64,000 nucleotides of DNA from Massilia sp. Root351 (GCF_001425045.1 NZ_LMDJ01000001.1:993859-1057858); one strand, 5' to 3'; shown: positions 50,776 to 60,256, counted from the first letter of the stretch. Program-made: numbers and translations. The notes: generated by a model not told the origin, from the sequence alone.

Positions 50776-51168
50776 TACAAACAACTCCCAAGAAAAGTAT
50801 CGTCTGGCGGCATCCAAAGGCGTAGCCAAGCCGGGCCGCTTTCGGCACAGCTTGCTAACTGGATTAGTTGCACACCAACAATTCTCTCCAAAAATCACAT
50901 ATTGTTTTCGGAGAGGGATCGCATCAGAACACTGGGGGCTAAGAATTGTCAATGAAAAGCGCGTCCTGTGATGCGAGAAAACAACAATCGTTTTGTTTGC
51001 TGATATGTAAGATGTTGCGCTGCGTTCTACTGTTGAACATGTACGATAACGCCGTTTTTCAATCATGAAATATTGCAATGCAGCATAACTTTTTCTTGCG
51101 CGCCGGGCCGGGGTAAGGATGATGGTGGGGGAGCGGGTGCTCCTATAACTCTGAGGAATACCTGATTA
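50776..51168. promoter_or_regulatory. Divergent control region of TBDR member 5 and ABC importer
   Basis: Minus-strand promoter for the receptor: TTGACA (50952-50947), 18 bases, TCTGAT (50928-50923); the sequence CCAGTGT lies 11 bases after TTGACA, as in the receptor promoter at 15806. The importer operon has a GAGGAAT ribosome site before 51169 and a TATAAC (about 51145) that might be a -10. Between 50955 and 51100 the sequence is AT-rich with no gene. Confidence 0.5.
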
Positions 51169-52107
51169 ATGCTTGCCTATATTCTGCGCCGCCTGTGGCA
51201 GATGCTGCCCACCATGCTGGGCGTGGTACTGCTGGTGTTTATCCTGTTCAACTGGGTGGGCGGCGATCCGGCCTATATCCTGGCGGGCAAGATGTCCAGC
51301 GCCGAGAGCATCGCCAATATCCGCCGCCAGCTGGGCGTGGACCAGCCTTACTACGTCCAGCTCGGCATCTTCCTGAAGCAGATCGTCACCTTCGACTTCG
51401 GCCAGAGCTGGGCCACCGGCGAAGCCGTGTCCAGCATCATCACCACGCGGTTGGGGCCGTCGCTGACGGTGCTGGTGCCGCTGACCATCCTGGAAACGCT
51501 GATCGGCATCGCGCTGGCGCTGGTGGTCGCCTTCGTGCGCGGCTCGCTGCTGGACCGCGCGGTGATGATCGCCTGCACCGTCGGCATGTCGATCTCCATC
51601 CTGGTCTACATCATCGTGTTCCAGTACGGCTTGGCCTACCGCTTGGGCCTGTTCCCGGTGCAGGGCTGGGGCGATAGTTTCTGGGGCAACCTGCTGCGCT
51701 ACGCCACGCTGCCCATCCTGATCGGGCTGGCGGTGACCATCGCGCCCACGCTGCGGCTGTACCGCACCTTCGTGCTGGACGAGGTCAACCAGGACTATGT
51801 GCGCACGGCGCGCGCCAAGGGTTTGGGCGAGGGACGCGTGATGTGGGTGCATGTGCTGCGCAACGCCGCCATTCCCATCATCACCCATGTCATGGCCAAC
51901 CTGCCGGCGTTGCTGATCGGCGCGTTTCTGCTGGAGCGCTTCTTCGGCATTCCGGGCATCGGGCGCGAAGTGATCCTGGCGGTGGAGCGCAGCGATTTCC
52001 CCGTCATCAAAGCCATTACCGTGTACGTGGCCGCCGCCACCATGGTGTTCAACCTGCTGACCGACCTGCTGTACCAGGCAGTCGATCCGCGCGTGCAATT
52101 GAGGTAG
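51169..52107 (+). CDS. Peptide/nickel-type ABC transporter permease (DppB/OppB/YejB-like)
   Basis: 312 residues with six predicted membrane helices. The first, MLAYILRRLWQMLPTMLGVVLLVFILFN in two pieces, and the GDPA segment are the standard N-terminus of DppB/OppB permeases. The cytoplasmic coupling motif that contacts the ATPase is TARAKGLGEGRVMWVHVLRNA (EAA-like). First gene of a three-gene operon: the second permease begins 4 nt after its stop. It is transcribed away from a TBDR. No periplasmic binding protein is encoded before or after. Confidence 0.94.
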   Translation: MLAYILRRLWQMLPTMLGVVLLVFILFNWVGGDPAYILAGKMSSAESIANIRRQLGVDQPYYVQLGIFLKQIVTFDFGQSWATGEAVSSIITTRLGPSLTVLVPLTILETLIGIALALVVAFVRGSLLDRAVMIACTVGMSISILVYIIVFQYGLAYRLGLFPVQGWGDSFWGNLLRYATLPILIGLAVTIAPTLRLYRTFVLDEVNQDYVRTARAKGLGEGRVMWVHVLRNAAIPIITHVMANLPALLIGAFLLERFFGIPGIGREVILAVERSDFPVIKAITVYVAAATMVFNLLTDLLYQAVDPRVQLR

Positions 52108-52111
52108 GCAA

Positions 52112-53167
52112 GTGAGCAAAGAAGTGCAGATGCAGAATCCCCACGCCGCGCCCGGATTATGGACGCTCGCCTGGCGCCGCTTGCGCGCCGACCGCGTGGC
52201 CATGGTTGCCCTTGCCGTGGTCGGCGCCTTCATGCTGCTGCTGGCCTTGTCGGCCAGCGGGCTGGTCGTCTCCGACTGGGAGGAGGAGGTGGGAATCAAT
52301 TACGCGCCGCCGTCCTTCCTGGCAGGCCCATCGTCCCGCGCTGCGGACCCCGCCGGCGCCGCAGGACGGGCGAGTGCGGAGCACGTGACCCAAGCGCCGC
52401 CGCAAAACGAATTCGACCCCCTCGCCGACGATCTGCGTGCGCTGCGCGCCGGACTGCCCGCCGCCGCCCTGGCGCCCCCCGAGCGCCAGCCCTCGCTGCC
52501 CTTCGGCGCCGACAAATGGGGGCACGACGTCATCAAGAAAACCATCAAGGGCGGCGAAACCTCCATCGTGGTCGGCCTGGTGGCGGCGCTGGTGGCAGTG
52601 GCGCTGGGCACGCTGTTCGGCGCCGTGTCCGGCTTTTATGGCGGCCTGGTGGACGACTTCTTCAACTGGTTCTACAGCATCTTCACCTCCATCCCGTCGA
52701 TCCTGATGATACTCACCGTGGCCGCCGTGCTGCAGCAGAAGGGCGTGATGACCATCGTGCTGATCCTCGGCCTGACCGGCTGGACCGGCCCCTACCGCCT
52801 GATCCGCGCCGAATACATCAAGCACAAGGCGCGCGAGTACGTGATGGCGGCCGACGCCATTGGCGCCTCCAGCTGGCGCAAGATGTTCTCGCACATCTTC
52901 CCCAACGTCAGCCATGTGGCGCTGGTGCAGGTGTCCATCCTGGTGGTCGGTTTCATCAAAGCCGAAGTCATCCTCAGCTTTCTCGGCTTCGGTGTGCCGG
53001 TGGGCGTGGTCAGCTGGGGTTCCATGCTGAACGAGGCGCAGAACGAACTGATACTCGGCAAGTGGTGGCAGCTGGCGGCGGCCGCCTCCGCGATGGCCTT
53101 GCTGGTCACCGCCTTCTCCCTGTTCACCGACGCGCTGCGCGACGCCCTCGACCCGAAAGTGAAGTGA
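52112..53167 (+). CDS. Peptide-type ABC transporter permease (DppC/OppC/YejE-like)
   Basis: 351 residues from a GTG at 52112 behind a GAGGTAGG ribosome site. The first helix ([23 protein letters not shown] in two pieces) is followed by an unusually long periplasmic segment of about 85 residues rich in Ala, Pro and Asp, then the [21 protein letters not shown] signature (family form FGTDxxGRDVLSR) and five more helices. Coupling motif: [23 protein letters not shown]. It pairs with the preceding permease. Its TGA stop shares bases with the ATG of the ATPase gene (TGATG), so translation is coupled. Confidence 0.93.
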   Translation: MSKEVQMQNPHAAPGLWTLAWRRLRADRVAMVALAVVGAFMLLLALSASGLVVSDWEEEVGINYAPPSFLAGPSSRAADPAGAAGRASAEHVTQAPPQNEFDPLADDLRALRAGLPAAALAPPERQPSLPFGADKWGHDVIKKTIKGGETSIVVGLVAALVAVALGTLFGAVSGFYGGLVDDFFNWFYSIFTSIPSILMILTVAAVLQQKGVMTIVLILGLTGWTGPYRLIRAEYIKHKAREYVMAADAIGASSWRKMFSHIFPNVSHVALVQVSILVVGFIKAEVILSFLGFGVPVGVVSWGSMLNEAQNELILGKWWQLAAAASAMALLVTAFSLFTDALRDALDPKVK

Positions 53168-54858
53168 TGGATAACACCAATTTGCTCGAAGTGCGCGACC
53201 TGCGTGTCCGCTTCCGCACCGGCAAGACCAGTACGTTCGAGGCCGTGAAGGGCATCAGCTTCGCCGTGCCGCGCAACAGCACGGTGGCGCTGGTGGGCGA
53301 GTCCGGCAGCGGCAAGTCGGTCAGCTCGCTGGCGGTGATGGGGCTGCTGCCGCCGGACACCACGCTGATCGACCCGGCCGGCAGCATCCTGTTCCGCGGC
53401 CGGGACGTGCTCAAGCTGAGCGTCGCCGAGCGGCGCCGCATGTGCGGCAAGGACATCTCGATGATCTTCCAGGAGCCGATGTCCTCGCTGAACCCGGTGT
53501 TTACGGTGGGCTACCAGATCGGCGAAGTGCTGCGCCAGCACATGGGCATGGGCAAGAAGCAGGCGCGGCTGCGCACGCTGGCGCTGCTGGACGAAGTGGG
53601 CATTCCCGACCCGGCGCAGAAGATCGACGCCTACCCCAGCCAGATGTCGGGCGGGCAGCAGCAGCGCGTGATGATCGCCATGGCCATCGCCTGCGAACCG
53701 GAGCTGCTGATCGCCGACGAGCCCACCACCGCGCTGGACGTCACCATCCAGAAGCAGATCATGGAGCTGATCGCCAGCCTGCAGCGAAAGCGCCAGATGT
53801 CGGTGCTGTTCATCACGCACGACCTGGGCCTGGTGGGCGAGATTGCCGGCCAGGTGATCGTGATGCGCCACGGCGAGGTGCGCGAGGCCGGCGCCACGCG
53901 CCAGATTTTCGGCGACCCGCAGGACAGCTACACCAAGGCGCTGCTGCACTGCCGCCCGTCGCTCGATACGCGCCCGTGGCGCCTGCCGGTCATCAATGAC
54001 TACATGGAGGGCAAGGCCGGCGCCGGGGTCGCGCTGAAGCAGCGCGCGCGCGGCACCGCGCCGGACGACGAACACGTGCTGGTGGTGGACAAGCTGAGCA
54101 AGAGTTTCTACGTGCGCGAAGGCTTGTTCGGCCAGCGCGAGTTCAAGGCCGTCAAGGACGTGTCGTTCAAGCTGGCGCGCGGCAAGACACTGGGCGTGGT
54201 GGGCGAATCCGGTTCCGGCAAGACCACGGTCGGGCTGACCCTGCTGCGCCTGCACCAGGCCACCGGCGGTACCGCCATGTTCGAAGGCAAGGATCTGATC
54301 TCCATGCCGGCCAGGGAATACATGGCCTACAAGCGCCGCATCCAGATCATTTTCCAGAATCCATACGCATCGCTGAACCCGCGCTACACGGTGGGGCAGA
54401 TCCTGCTTGAGCCGATGAAACTGCACAACATCGGCGCCAGCGAACGCGAGCGTGTGGAAAACGCCTGCCAGCTGCTGGAGAAAGTGGGCCTGCCGGCGCA
54501 CGCCTTCCATCGCTACCCGCACGAGTTTTCCGGCGGCCAGCGGCAGCGCATCGCCATCGCGCGCTGCCTGACGATGAAGCCGGAAATCCTGGTGTGCGAC
54601 GAATCGGTGTCGGCGCTGGACGTGTCGGTGCAGGCGCAGGTGCTGAACCTGCTGCAGGACTTGCAGGACGAGTTCGGCCTGTCCTACATCTTCATTTCGC
54701 ACGACCTGTCGGTGGTCAAATACATTGCCGACCAGGTCATGGTGATGCACCAGGGCGCAGTGGTGGAGCTGGCCGACTCGGACCAGCTGTACCGCAATCC
54801 GTCGCATCCCTACACCCGCTCGCTGCTGGCGGCGATCCCGCGCCACGATTTCGGATAA
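53167..54858 (+). CDS. Fused double-ATPase subunit of peptide-type ABC importer (YejF/GsiA-like)
   Basis: 563 residues. Two nucleotide-binding domains in one chain. Domain 1 (about 5-260): Walker [12 protein letters not shown], signature MSGGQQQRV, Walker [13 protein letters not shown]. Domain 2 (about 300-560): Walker [12 protein letters not shown], signature [14 protein letters not shown], Walker [13 protein letters not shown]. The catalytic Glu after Walker B is present in both. Each ends with the oligopeptide-transporter C-terminal segment ([26 protein letters not shown]). It powers import through the two preceding permeases. The frame is open far upstream inside the permease gene, but the real start is the ATG overlapping the permease stop. 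The binding protein must be encoded elsewhere or be absent. Confidence 0.95.
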   Translation: MDNTNLLEVRDLRVRFRTGKTSTFEAVKGISFAVPRNSTVALVGESGSGKSVSSLAVMGLLPPDTTLIDPAGSILFRGRDVLKLSVAERRRMCGKDISMIFQEPMSSLNPVFTVGYQIGEVLRQHMGMGKKQARLRTLALLDEVGIPDPAQKIDAYPSQMSGGQQQRVMIAMAIACEPELLIADEPTTALDVTIQKQIMELIASLQRKRQMSVLFITHDLGLVGEIAGQVIVMRHGEVREAGATRQIFGDPQDSYTKALLHCRPSLDTRPWRLPVINDYMEGKAGAGVALKQRARGTAPDDEHVLVVDKLSKSFYVREGLFGQREFKAVKDVSFKLARGKTLGVVGESGSGKTTVGLTLLRLHQATGGTAMFEGKDLISMPAREYMAYKRRIQIIFQNPYASLNPRYTVGQILLEPMKLHNIGASERERVENACQLLEKVGLPAHAFHRYPHEFSGGQRQRIAIARCLTMKPEILVCDESVSALDVSVQAQVLNLLQDLQDEFGLSYIFISHDLSVVKYIADQVMVMHQGAVVELADSDQLYRNPSHPYTRSLLAAIPRHDFG

Positions 54859-54870
54859 GATAGCGGCATC

Positions 54871-55839
54871 ATGGCGAACTTACTCTCATTGCTGCAGGAA
54901 TACGGTGTGTTCATCGTGTTCGCGATCGTGCTGATCGAACAGATGGGTTTGCCCATCCCCGCGTTTCCGCTGCTCATCGTCTCCGGCGCGCTGGCCGCGA
55001 ACGGCGAACTGCACTGGGGCGGGGTGCTGGCCGCCGCGCTGCTGGCCTGCTCGGTGAGCGATTTCTTCTGGTTCCGCGCCGGGCGGCGCTACGGCAAGCG
55101 CATCCTGAAGCTGCTGTGCCGCATTTCCCTGTCGCCGGATTACTGCGTCAGCCAGACGGAGGATAATTTCCGCCGCTGGGGACCGAAGTCGCTGCTGGTC
55201 GCCAAGTTCATTCCAGGTTTCAACACCATCGCGCCGCCGATGTCGGGCGCCATGGGCACCTCCTATCCGCGCTTCCTCGGCTTCAGCGTGCCTGGCGGGC
55301 TGATCTGGTGCGGCACCGGCATCGGCATCGGCGCCTATTTCCACCAGAGCATAGACGACGTGCTGGACATCCTGTCCACCATGGGCGGCACCGCGCTAAG
55401 CGTGCTGGGCGCCTTGCTGGTGCTGTTCATCCTGTACAAATATGTCGAGCGCAAGCGCTTCCAGCAGGCCGTGCAGATGGAGCGCATCACGGTCGACGAG
55501 CTCAAGCAGCTGCTGCAGGACGGCCACGCCCCGGTAATGGTCGATGCCCGCAGCGCCACGGCGCAGATGCTGGAGCCGGCCGTGCCGGGTGCGCTGCTGG
55601 TCAACGGCGATCCGCTGGGCGTGATTGCCGCGTTGCCCAAGGACCGCCACATCATCGTCTACTGCAGTTGCCCGAACGACGTCACCGCCGCCCACGTGGC
55701 CAAGCAGATGCATGCACGCGGCTACAGCTACGCGCGGCCGCTGCATGGCGGGCTGGATGCGTGGAACACGGCATTCGCGCATGAACTGCGCCGCCCGCGC
55801 GACGAGGCCGATTCGGCGGTCACCGCGTCCCACGGCTGA
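54871..55839 (+). CDS. DedA-family membrane protein fused to a rhodanese-like domain
   Basis: 322 residues. The N-terminal part (about 1-200) is a DedA/VTT-domain protein: IEQMGLPIPAFPLLIVSGAL, then GRRYGKRILKLLCRIS, and the motif ARFIPG in the form AKFIPGFNTIAPPMSG; DedA proteins are membrane proteins linked to lipid recycling and proton homeostasis. After the last helix a cytoplasmic rhodanese-like domain (about 210-300) follows, with VMVDARSAT and the active-site loop YCSCPNDVTA, whose Cys could carry a persulfide, then LHGGLDAW. It begins 12 nt after the importer operon and may be co-transcribed. The role of the fusion is unknown. Confidence 0.9.
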   Translation: MANLLSLLQEYGVFIVFAIVLIEQMGLPIPAFPLLIVSGALAANGELHWGGVLAAALLACSVSDFFWFRAGRRYGKRILKLLCRISLSPDYCVSQTEDNFRRWGPKSLLVAKFIPGFNTIAPPMSGAMGTSYPRFLGFSVPGGLIWCGTGIGIGAYFHQSIDDVLDILSTMGGTALSVLGALLVLFILYKYVERKRFQQAVQMERITVDELKQLLQDGHAPVMVDARSATAQMLEPAVPGALLVNGDPLGVIAALPKDRHIIVYCSCPNDVTAAHVAKQMHARGYSYARPLHGGLDAWNTAFAHELRRPRDEADSAVTASHG

Positions 55840-55869
55840 ACCGGCGGGCTGCGGCCCCTGCGGACGCGC

Positions 55870-55898
55870 AAAAACCCTGGCTTCGGCCGGGGTTTTTT
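55870..55898 (+). terminator. Terminator after the DedA-rhodanese gene
   Basis: AAAACCCTGGC (55871-55881) pairs with GCCGGGGTTTT around a TTCG tetraloop (55882-55885), one G-T wobble, followed by T. Confidence 0.9.
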
Positions 55899-55950
55899 GC
55901 TTTGGCGGGGTAGTCATACTACGGTTGATTTATTGCGAAGCGTTAGTTTT

Positions 55951-55979
55951 TGTACCAAGTGCGTCTGAAAATGTACCAA
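55951..55979. promoter_or_regulatory. Direct repeat upstream of glk
   Basis: TGTACCAA occurs at 55951-55958 and 55972-55979, start-to-start distance 21 bases (two helical turns), about 75-100 bases before glk. The spacing fits a regulator binding one face of the DNA. No regulator gene is adjacent. Confidence 0.4.
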
Positions 55980-56050
55980 AACTACAAAGAGGGCTTGCGC
56001 GGGAGTTGAGATTTCCATTAAGCTAAGGCCTCAACTATTTTTTCGCCATC

Positions 56051-57079
56051 ATGACTGTCCAGCCTACCTCCCCTCAACATTCCGGCTTCCCCGGCGGCCC
56101 GCGTTTATTGGCGGACGTGGGCGGCACCAATGCCCGTTTTGCGCTGGAAGTGGCTGCTGGCAGCGTCGCCCACATCAACGTGCTGGCCTGTGCGGACTAT
56201 CCGTCCCTGGCCGATGCGCTGCGCGCCTACCTGGCGCTACCCGGTGTGGCTGAGGCGGTGGCGGCGGCTGGCGGCGGCATCCGCCATGGCGCCATCGCCA
56301 TCGCCAACCCGGTGACCGGCGACTTCGTGCGCATGACCAATCACCATTGGGAATTTTCCATTGAAGCGCTGCGCAGCGGCTGCGGTTTCGACGTGCTGGC
56401 GGTAGTGAATGACTTCACGGCCCTGGCCAGCTCGCTGCCCTTCCTGTCGGATGAGCAGAAGCGCCAGGTGGGCGGCGGCGCGGCGCAAGCCGGCGCGCCG
56501 CTGGGGCTGATAGGCGCCGGCACCGGCCTGGGCGTGTCCGGGCTGATCCCTGGCAAGGACGGCGGCTGGACCGCGCTGCTGAGCGAGGGCGGCCATGTCA
56601 GCTTCTCGCCGGCCAATCCGACCGAAGTCGCCATCCTGCAGTATGCGTGGACCGAGTTCGAGCATGTCTCGGCCGAGCGCCTGATGTCCGGCGTGGGCAT
56701 CGAACTGATCTACCGCGCGCTGCGCCACCATCGCGGCCTGGCGGCCGAAGCGCTGGCAGTGCCGGAAATCGTGCGCCGCGCGCTGGACGGCGAATGCGCG
56801 CTGTGCGACGAGGCGGTGGAAACGTTTTGCTGCATGCTGGGCACCGTGGCCGGCAATCTCGGCGTCACCTTGGGCGCGCAGGGCGGCATCTATATAGGGG
56901 GCGGCATCGTGCCGCGCCTGGGCGCGCGCTTCGACCGCTCCGGTTTCCGCGCCCGCTACGAGCAGAAGGGCCGCTTCGGGCAGTACCTGGCGCGCATCCC
57001 GACTTTCGTCATCACGGCCGAGTATCCGGCCTTCGTTGGGGTGTCTGCCATTTTGAACGAGCGGCTTGCCTCGGCGTAA
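56051..57079 (+). CDS. glk: Glucokinase
   Basis: 342 residues. Phosphorylates glucose to glucose-6-phosphate with ATP. The phosphate-binding motif [15 protein letters not shown] (about 19-33), [28 protein letters not shown] and [10 protein letters not shown] are characteristic of bacterial Glk (ROK-unrelated, E. coli type, 321 residues); the N-terminal extension of about 18 residues is extra. No strong ribosome site precedes the ATG. It stands alone, bounded by a terminator on the left and a gap of 162 bases on the right; a TGTACCAA direct repeat lies upstream. Confidence 0.95.
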   Translation: MTVQPTSPQHSGFPGGPRLLADVGGTNARFALEVAAGSVAHINVLACADYPSLADALRAYLALPGVAEAVAAAGGGIRHGAIAIANPVTGDFVRMTNHHWEFSIEALRSGCGFDVLAVVNDFTALASSLPFLSDEQKRQVGGGAAQAGAPLGLIGAGTGLGVSGLIPGKDGGWTALLSEGGHVSFSPANPTEVAILQYAWTEFEHVSAERLMSGVGIELIYRALRHHRGLAAEALAVPEIVRRALDGECALCDEAVETFCCMLGTVAGNLGVTLGAQGGIYIGGGIVPRLGARFDRSGFRARYEQKGRFGQYLARIPTFVITAEYPAFVGVSAILNERLASA

Positions 57080-57241
57080 TTCTTATTCCGCTTGACTGGA
57101 CAAATTATCCGTTTCGTAGTTTTATCAGGTACAATTGCCGCAGTTGGACCTGACACCTCCATCCCCATCGGTAGTGCCCCTGCCCAGCGCGCATAGGCCC
57201 GGGCGCACATCTTTGCATTTATTTGCAAACACAAGATAGCT

Positions 57242-57961
57242 ATGAATACAGTTGAGGCGAAAAAAGTCCTCGAAACCGCTTTGCTATGCGCGCATGAGCC
57301 TCTGTCGATTCACAGCTTGAAAAAGCTGTTTGTTGAACTGGACGATCAGGGCCGGCCGCGCAATGACGGCCTGGGCACCGAGACGATCAAGGAAATACTG
57401 GAACAACTGAGGCTGGACTGGGACGGCCGTGGCATCGAGGTCGTGAGCCTGGCCAGCGGCTGGCGTTTTCAGAGCCGGCCCGAGATGAAGCACTATCTCG
57501 ACCGCCTGAGCCCGGAAAAGCCGCAGAAATACTCGCGCGCGACGCTGGAAACCCTGGCCATCATCGCCTACCGCCAGCCGGTGACGCGCGGCGATATCGA
57601 GGAAATTCGCGGCGTGGCCGTGAACTCGCAGACGATCAAGATGCTGGAAGACCGCGGTTGGGTTGACGTGGTCGGCTACCGCGATGTGCTGGGACGGCCG
57701 GCCCTGCTGGGCACCACCAAGCACTTTTTGGATGATTTGGGACTCAATTCGCTGTCCCAGCTGCCGCCTTTGCAGCAAATCAGCGATATGCGAGGTGGCG
57801 CGCCCGACATGGAAGCGCTGGAAGCAGCCCTGCAGGAGAACTTTGACAAAGCGGCGCAACACGCCGCGCCGCCCATCAATGAGGCACCGGCTCACGCCCT
57901 TGCGCCAGAAACGACGGTTGACGCTGAGCCCAACCAAGAAATGAATAATGAACAACACTGA
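57242..57961 (+). CDS. scpB: Segregation and condensation protein B
   Basis: 239 residues. ScpB binds ScpA and the SMC ATPase and helps condense and separate chromosomes. Two winged-helix domains are expected: [22 protein letters not shown] near the start and [32 protein letters not shown] (read in pieces) with [23 protein letters not shown], both diagnostic. A C-terminal tail of about 50 Ala/Pro/Glu-rich residues follows. The last 14 bases overlap the start of rluB in another frame, so the two are translationally coupled. scpA is not in the window. Confidence 0.96.
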   Translation: MNTVEAKKVLETALLCAHEPLSIHSLKKLFVELDDQGRPRNDGLGTETIKEILEQLRLDWDGRGIEVVSLASGWRFQSRPEMKHYLDRLSPEKPQKYSRATLETLAIIAYRQPVTRGDIEEIRGVAVNSQTIKMLEDRGWVDVVGYRDVLGRPALLGTTKHFLDDLGLNSLSQLPPLQQISDMRGGAPDMEALEAALQENFDKAAQHAAPPINEAPAHALAPETTVDAEPNQEMNNEQH

Positions 57962-60080
57962 TACCCCAGAGACTGTCGCCGGCGCACCCGCCGCCGACCC
58001 GGCTGCCAAGCCTAAGCGCCGCACTAAAGCCCAGATCGAAGCCGACAATGCTGCGCAAGCCGCCGGCGAGACTGCGAAACCGAAACGCAAAACCAAGGCC
58101 GACGCCGCAGCAGGCGATGCCGCCGCCGCGCCTGCCGACGGCGCCGCCGCCGCGCCCGTGAAGAAACCGCGCGCCAAGCCGGTCAAGGCCGCCGCTGAAG
58201 GCGCCGACGCCGGCGCTGCCGCCGCTGCGCCCGCCGCCGCAGGCGAGGCCACCCCGGCCAAGGCGCCGCGCGCCAAAAAGCCAAAAGCCGACGTGCCTGC
58301 CGCTGTAGGCGCCGCCGCTTCCGCTGACGCCGCCGCGCCAGCCGCGCCAGCCGCGCCAGCCGCATCCGGCGAGGCCCCGGCCGCCGACGCCGTCCAAGGC
58401 AAGCACGACAAGGCCGAGCGCCGCCCGCGTGGCCCGCGCCAGATGCGCGAACTGCGCGCCGTGCGCGAAGCGACCCGTCCGGCGCCGGTGGTAGCCGGTG
58501 CCGACGGCGCCGAGGGTGCCGCAGCCGCGGCCCCGCAGGCAGGTGCCGCTGAAGGCGAGGGCGCCGCCGCCCAGGGGCAAGGCCAGCGCCACGAGCGCGG
58601 TCCGCGCAACGAAGGCCGCAACAAGAACAAGAAGAAGGGCAAGCAGCGCGGCCAGGGTGGCCAGGGCGCGCAAGCCGGCCAGGCCGGCGCCAAGCTGAGC
58701 GACGCCGACGCCGCCTTTGCCTACGCCACCTCCGACGCCTTCGACCGCGAAGACGGCAAGGGCCGCGCGCCGGCCAAGGTCGTGCGCCGCGACCTGACCG
58801 CCGACGACGACGCGCCCAAGCTGCACAAGGTGCTGGCCGAAGCCGGCCTGGGCTCGCGCCGCGACATGGAAGACCTGATCGTTGCCGGCCGCGTGTCGGT
58901 GAACGGCGAGCCGGCCCACATCGGCCAGCGCATCCTGCCGACCGACGCGGTGCGCATCAACGGCAAGCTGATCCAGCGCAAGGTGAGCAAGAAGCCGCCG
59001 CGCGTGCTGGTTTACCACAAGCCGGCCGGTGAAATCGTGTCGCACGACGACCCGGACGGCCGTCCATCGGTGTTTGACCGCCTGCCGACCATGAAGGCCG
59101 GCAAATGGCTGGCCATCGGCCGCCTGGACTTCAACACCGAAGGCCTGCTGCTGTTTACCACCTCCGGCGACCTGGCTAACCGCCTGATGCATCCGCGCTA
59201 CAACATCGACCGCGAATACGCGGTGCGTACGCTGGGCACGCTGGAAGAAGGCATGCGCCAGAAGCTGCTGGCCGGCGTCGAGCTGGAAGACGGCATGGCC
59301 AACTTTTCCAAGATCGCCGACGGCGGCGGCGAGGGCATCAACCGCTGGTACCGCGTGGTCATCAGCGAAGGCCGCAACCGCGAGGTGCGCCGCATGTTCG
59401 AGGCCATCGGCTTGACCGTGTCGCGCCTGATCCGTACCCGCTACGGCGCGATGACGCTGCCAAGCGACCTGAAGCGCGGCCGCTGGGAAGAAATGGAAGA
59501 AAACACCGTGCGCGACCTGCTGGCCGCGTATGGCGTGGAGAAAAAGCAGCCGGGCGACAGTGCCCAGGGCGCGCCAGGCGGCCAGGGCGGACAAAAACGT
59601 CCGCAGGGCGTGCATGGCGGCCAAGGCGGCCGTGGCCAGGGCGCAGCCCAGGGTCAGCGCGGCAGCCAGAAGCCGCGCCGCGACCGCGACGAACATGATG
59701 ACGGCGAGCCGAACGGCAACCGCATGGACGTCAGCAACAAGAATGCCGACCCGTTCCCGCAAGCACCGCGCGGCCAGGGCCGTGGCCAGGGCGCCTATTT
59801 CGGCGCCGGCCAGGGCGGCGGCTTCGGCCGTCCGGGTGGTGGTTCGGGCCGCCCAGGCGGCTCCGGCCGTCCGGGCGGCGCGGGCGGCGGCCAGGGTGGC
59901 CTGGGCCGTGGCCAGGGCGGCCAGGGCGCCGGCGCCGGCAAGGGGCCGAAAGGCCCGCGCCAGCCGGATCCGCTGCAAACCACGTTCGGCTTCGGCAATG
60001 CCGGCGGCCCGCGCCGCGGCAACCAGCAGCCGCGCGGCGGCGCCTCCGACCACGGCATGCCGCGCCGCCGCAAGGGCTGA
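57948..60080 (+). CDS. rluB: 23S rRNA pseudouridine-2605 synthase with long low-complexity arms
   Basis: 710 residues, more than twice E. coli RluB (291). The core (about 285-525) has an S4 RNA-binding domain ([21 protein letters not shown]) and a RsuA-type synthase domain with catalytic Asp394 in [14 protein letters not shown], then [20 protein letters not shown]. The first 230 residues are almost entirely Ala, Lys, Pro and Gly with basic [13 protein letters not shown] patches, and the last 190 are Gly, Gln and Arg-rich (GGQGG, GRPGG repeats). These disordered arms could bind RNA or ribosomes. Its start overlaps scpB by 14 bases. It is followed by a large palindrome. Confidence 0.93.
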   Translation: MNNTDTPETVAGAPAADPAAKPKRRTKAQIEADNAAQAAGETAKPKRKTKADAAAGDAAAAPADGAAAAPVKKPRAKPVKAAAEGADAGAAAAAPAAAGEATPAKAPRAKKPKADVPAAVGAAASADAAAPAAPAAPAASGEAPAADAVQGKHDKAERRPRGPRQMRELRAVREATRPAPVVAGADGAEGAAAAAPQAGAAEGEGAAAQGQGQRHERGPRNEGRNKNKKKGKQRGQGGQGAQAGQAGAKLSDADAAFAYATSDAFDREDGKGRAPAKVVRRDLTADDDAPKLHKVLAEAGLGSRRDMEDLIVAGRVSVNGEPAHIGQRILPTDAVRINGKLIQRKVSKKPPRVLVYHKPAGEIVSHDDPDGRPSVFDRLPTMKAGKWLAIGRLDFNTEGLLLFTTSGDLANRLMHPRYNIDREYAVRTLGTLEEGMRQKLLAGVELEDGMANFSKIADGGGEGINRWYRVVISEGRNREVRRMFEAIGLTVSRLIRTRYGAMTLPSDLKRGRWEEMEENTVRDLLAAYGVEKKQPGDSAQGAPGGQGGQKRPQGVHGGQGGRGQGAAQGQRGSQKPRRDRDEHDDGEPNGNRMDVSNKNADPFPQAPRGQGRGQGAYFGAGQGGGFGRPGGGSGRPGGSGRPGGAGGGQGGLGRGQGGQGAGAGKGPKGPRQPDPLQTTFGFGNAGGPRRGNQQPRGGASDHGMPRRRKG

Positions 60081-60091
60081 TCGCATAGCGG

Positions 60092-60152
60092 GCTGAGCCG
60101 CATTGGCGCCAAATCGGGGTCTGACCCCGAAGTGTGCTGAATGCGGCTCAGC
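60092..60152. repeat. Nested palindromic element after rluB
   Basis: Outer arms GCTGAGCCGCATT (60092-60104) and AATGCGGCTCAGC (60140-60152) are perfect 13-mers; inside them TCGGGGT (60114-60120) and ACCCCGA (60124-60130) form a second perfect pair around CTG. No T-run follows, so it resembles a REP-like mobile palindrome more than a terminator. The inner GGGTCTG is shared with the hairpin at 24526-24551. Confidence 0.65.
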
Positions 60153-60227
60153 TTGGCTGGTTTCGCGCGGCTTGCCGTTTTTTGGCGGATTTGATTGTTG
60201 TTTGCGTGTCTACTGTGGTATGTGGCA

Positions 60228-60256
60228 TTGCAGCGAAGTCAATTGGCGGTTATAAT
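60228..60256 (+). promoter_or_regulatory. Promoter of rimP-nusA-infB
   Basis: TTGCAG (60228-60233), 17 bases, consensus TATAAT (60251-60256). The transcript would begin about 60263 and carry a leader of nearly 120 bases before rimP. Confidence 0.75.

Noticed and set aside
50776..51078. 101-codon N-terminal extension of TBDR array member 5
   Set aside because: Covers the promoter; the conserved leader and ribosome site support the start at 50775.
52159..53166. N-terminal extension of the double ATPase of about 336 codons
   Set aside because: It lies in another frame of the second permease gene, has Arg/Pro/Ala-rich shadow composition, and the ATPase has a proper start at the TGATG overlap.
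57092..57135. TTGACT and TACAAT as the scpB promoter
   Set aside because: The boxes are about 32 bases apart, too far for a sigma-70 promoter; TACAAT alone is not enough.
58000..58700. Ala/Lys/Pro repeats in rluB as possible frameshift or assembly artefact
   Set aside because: The frame is uninterrupted over the whole stretch and joins smoothly to the S4 domain; low-complexity arms are compatible with a real protein.
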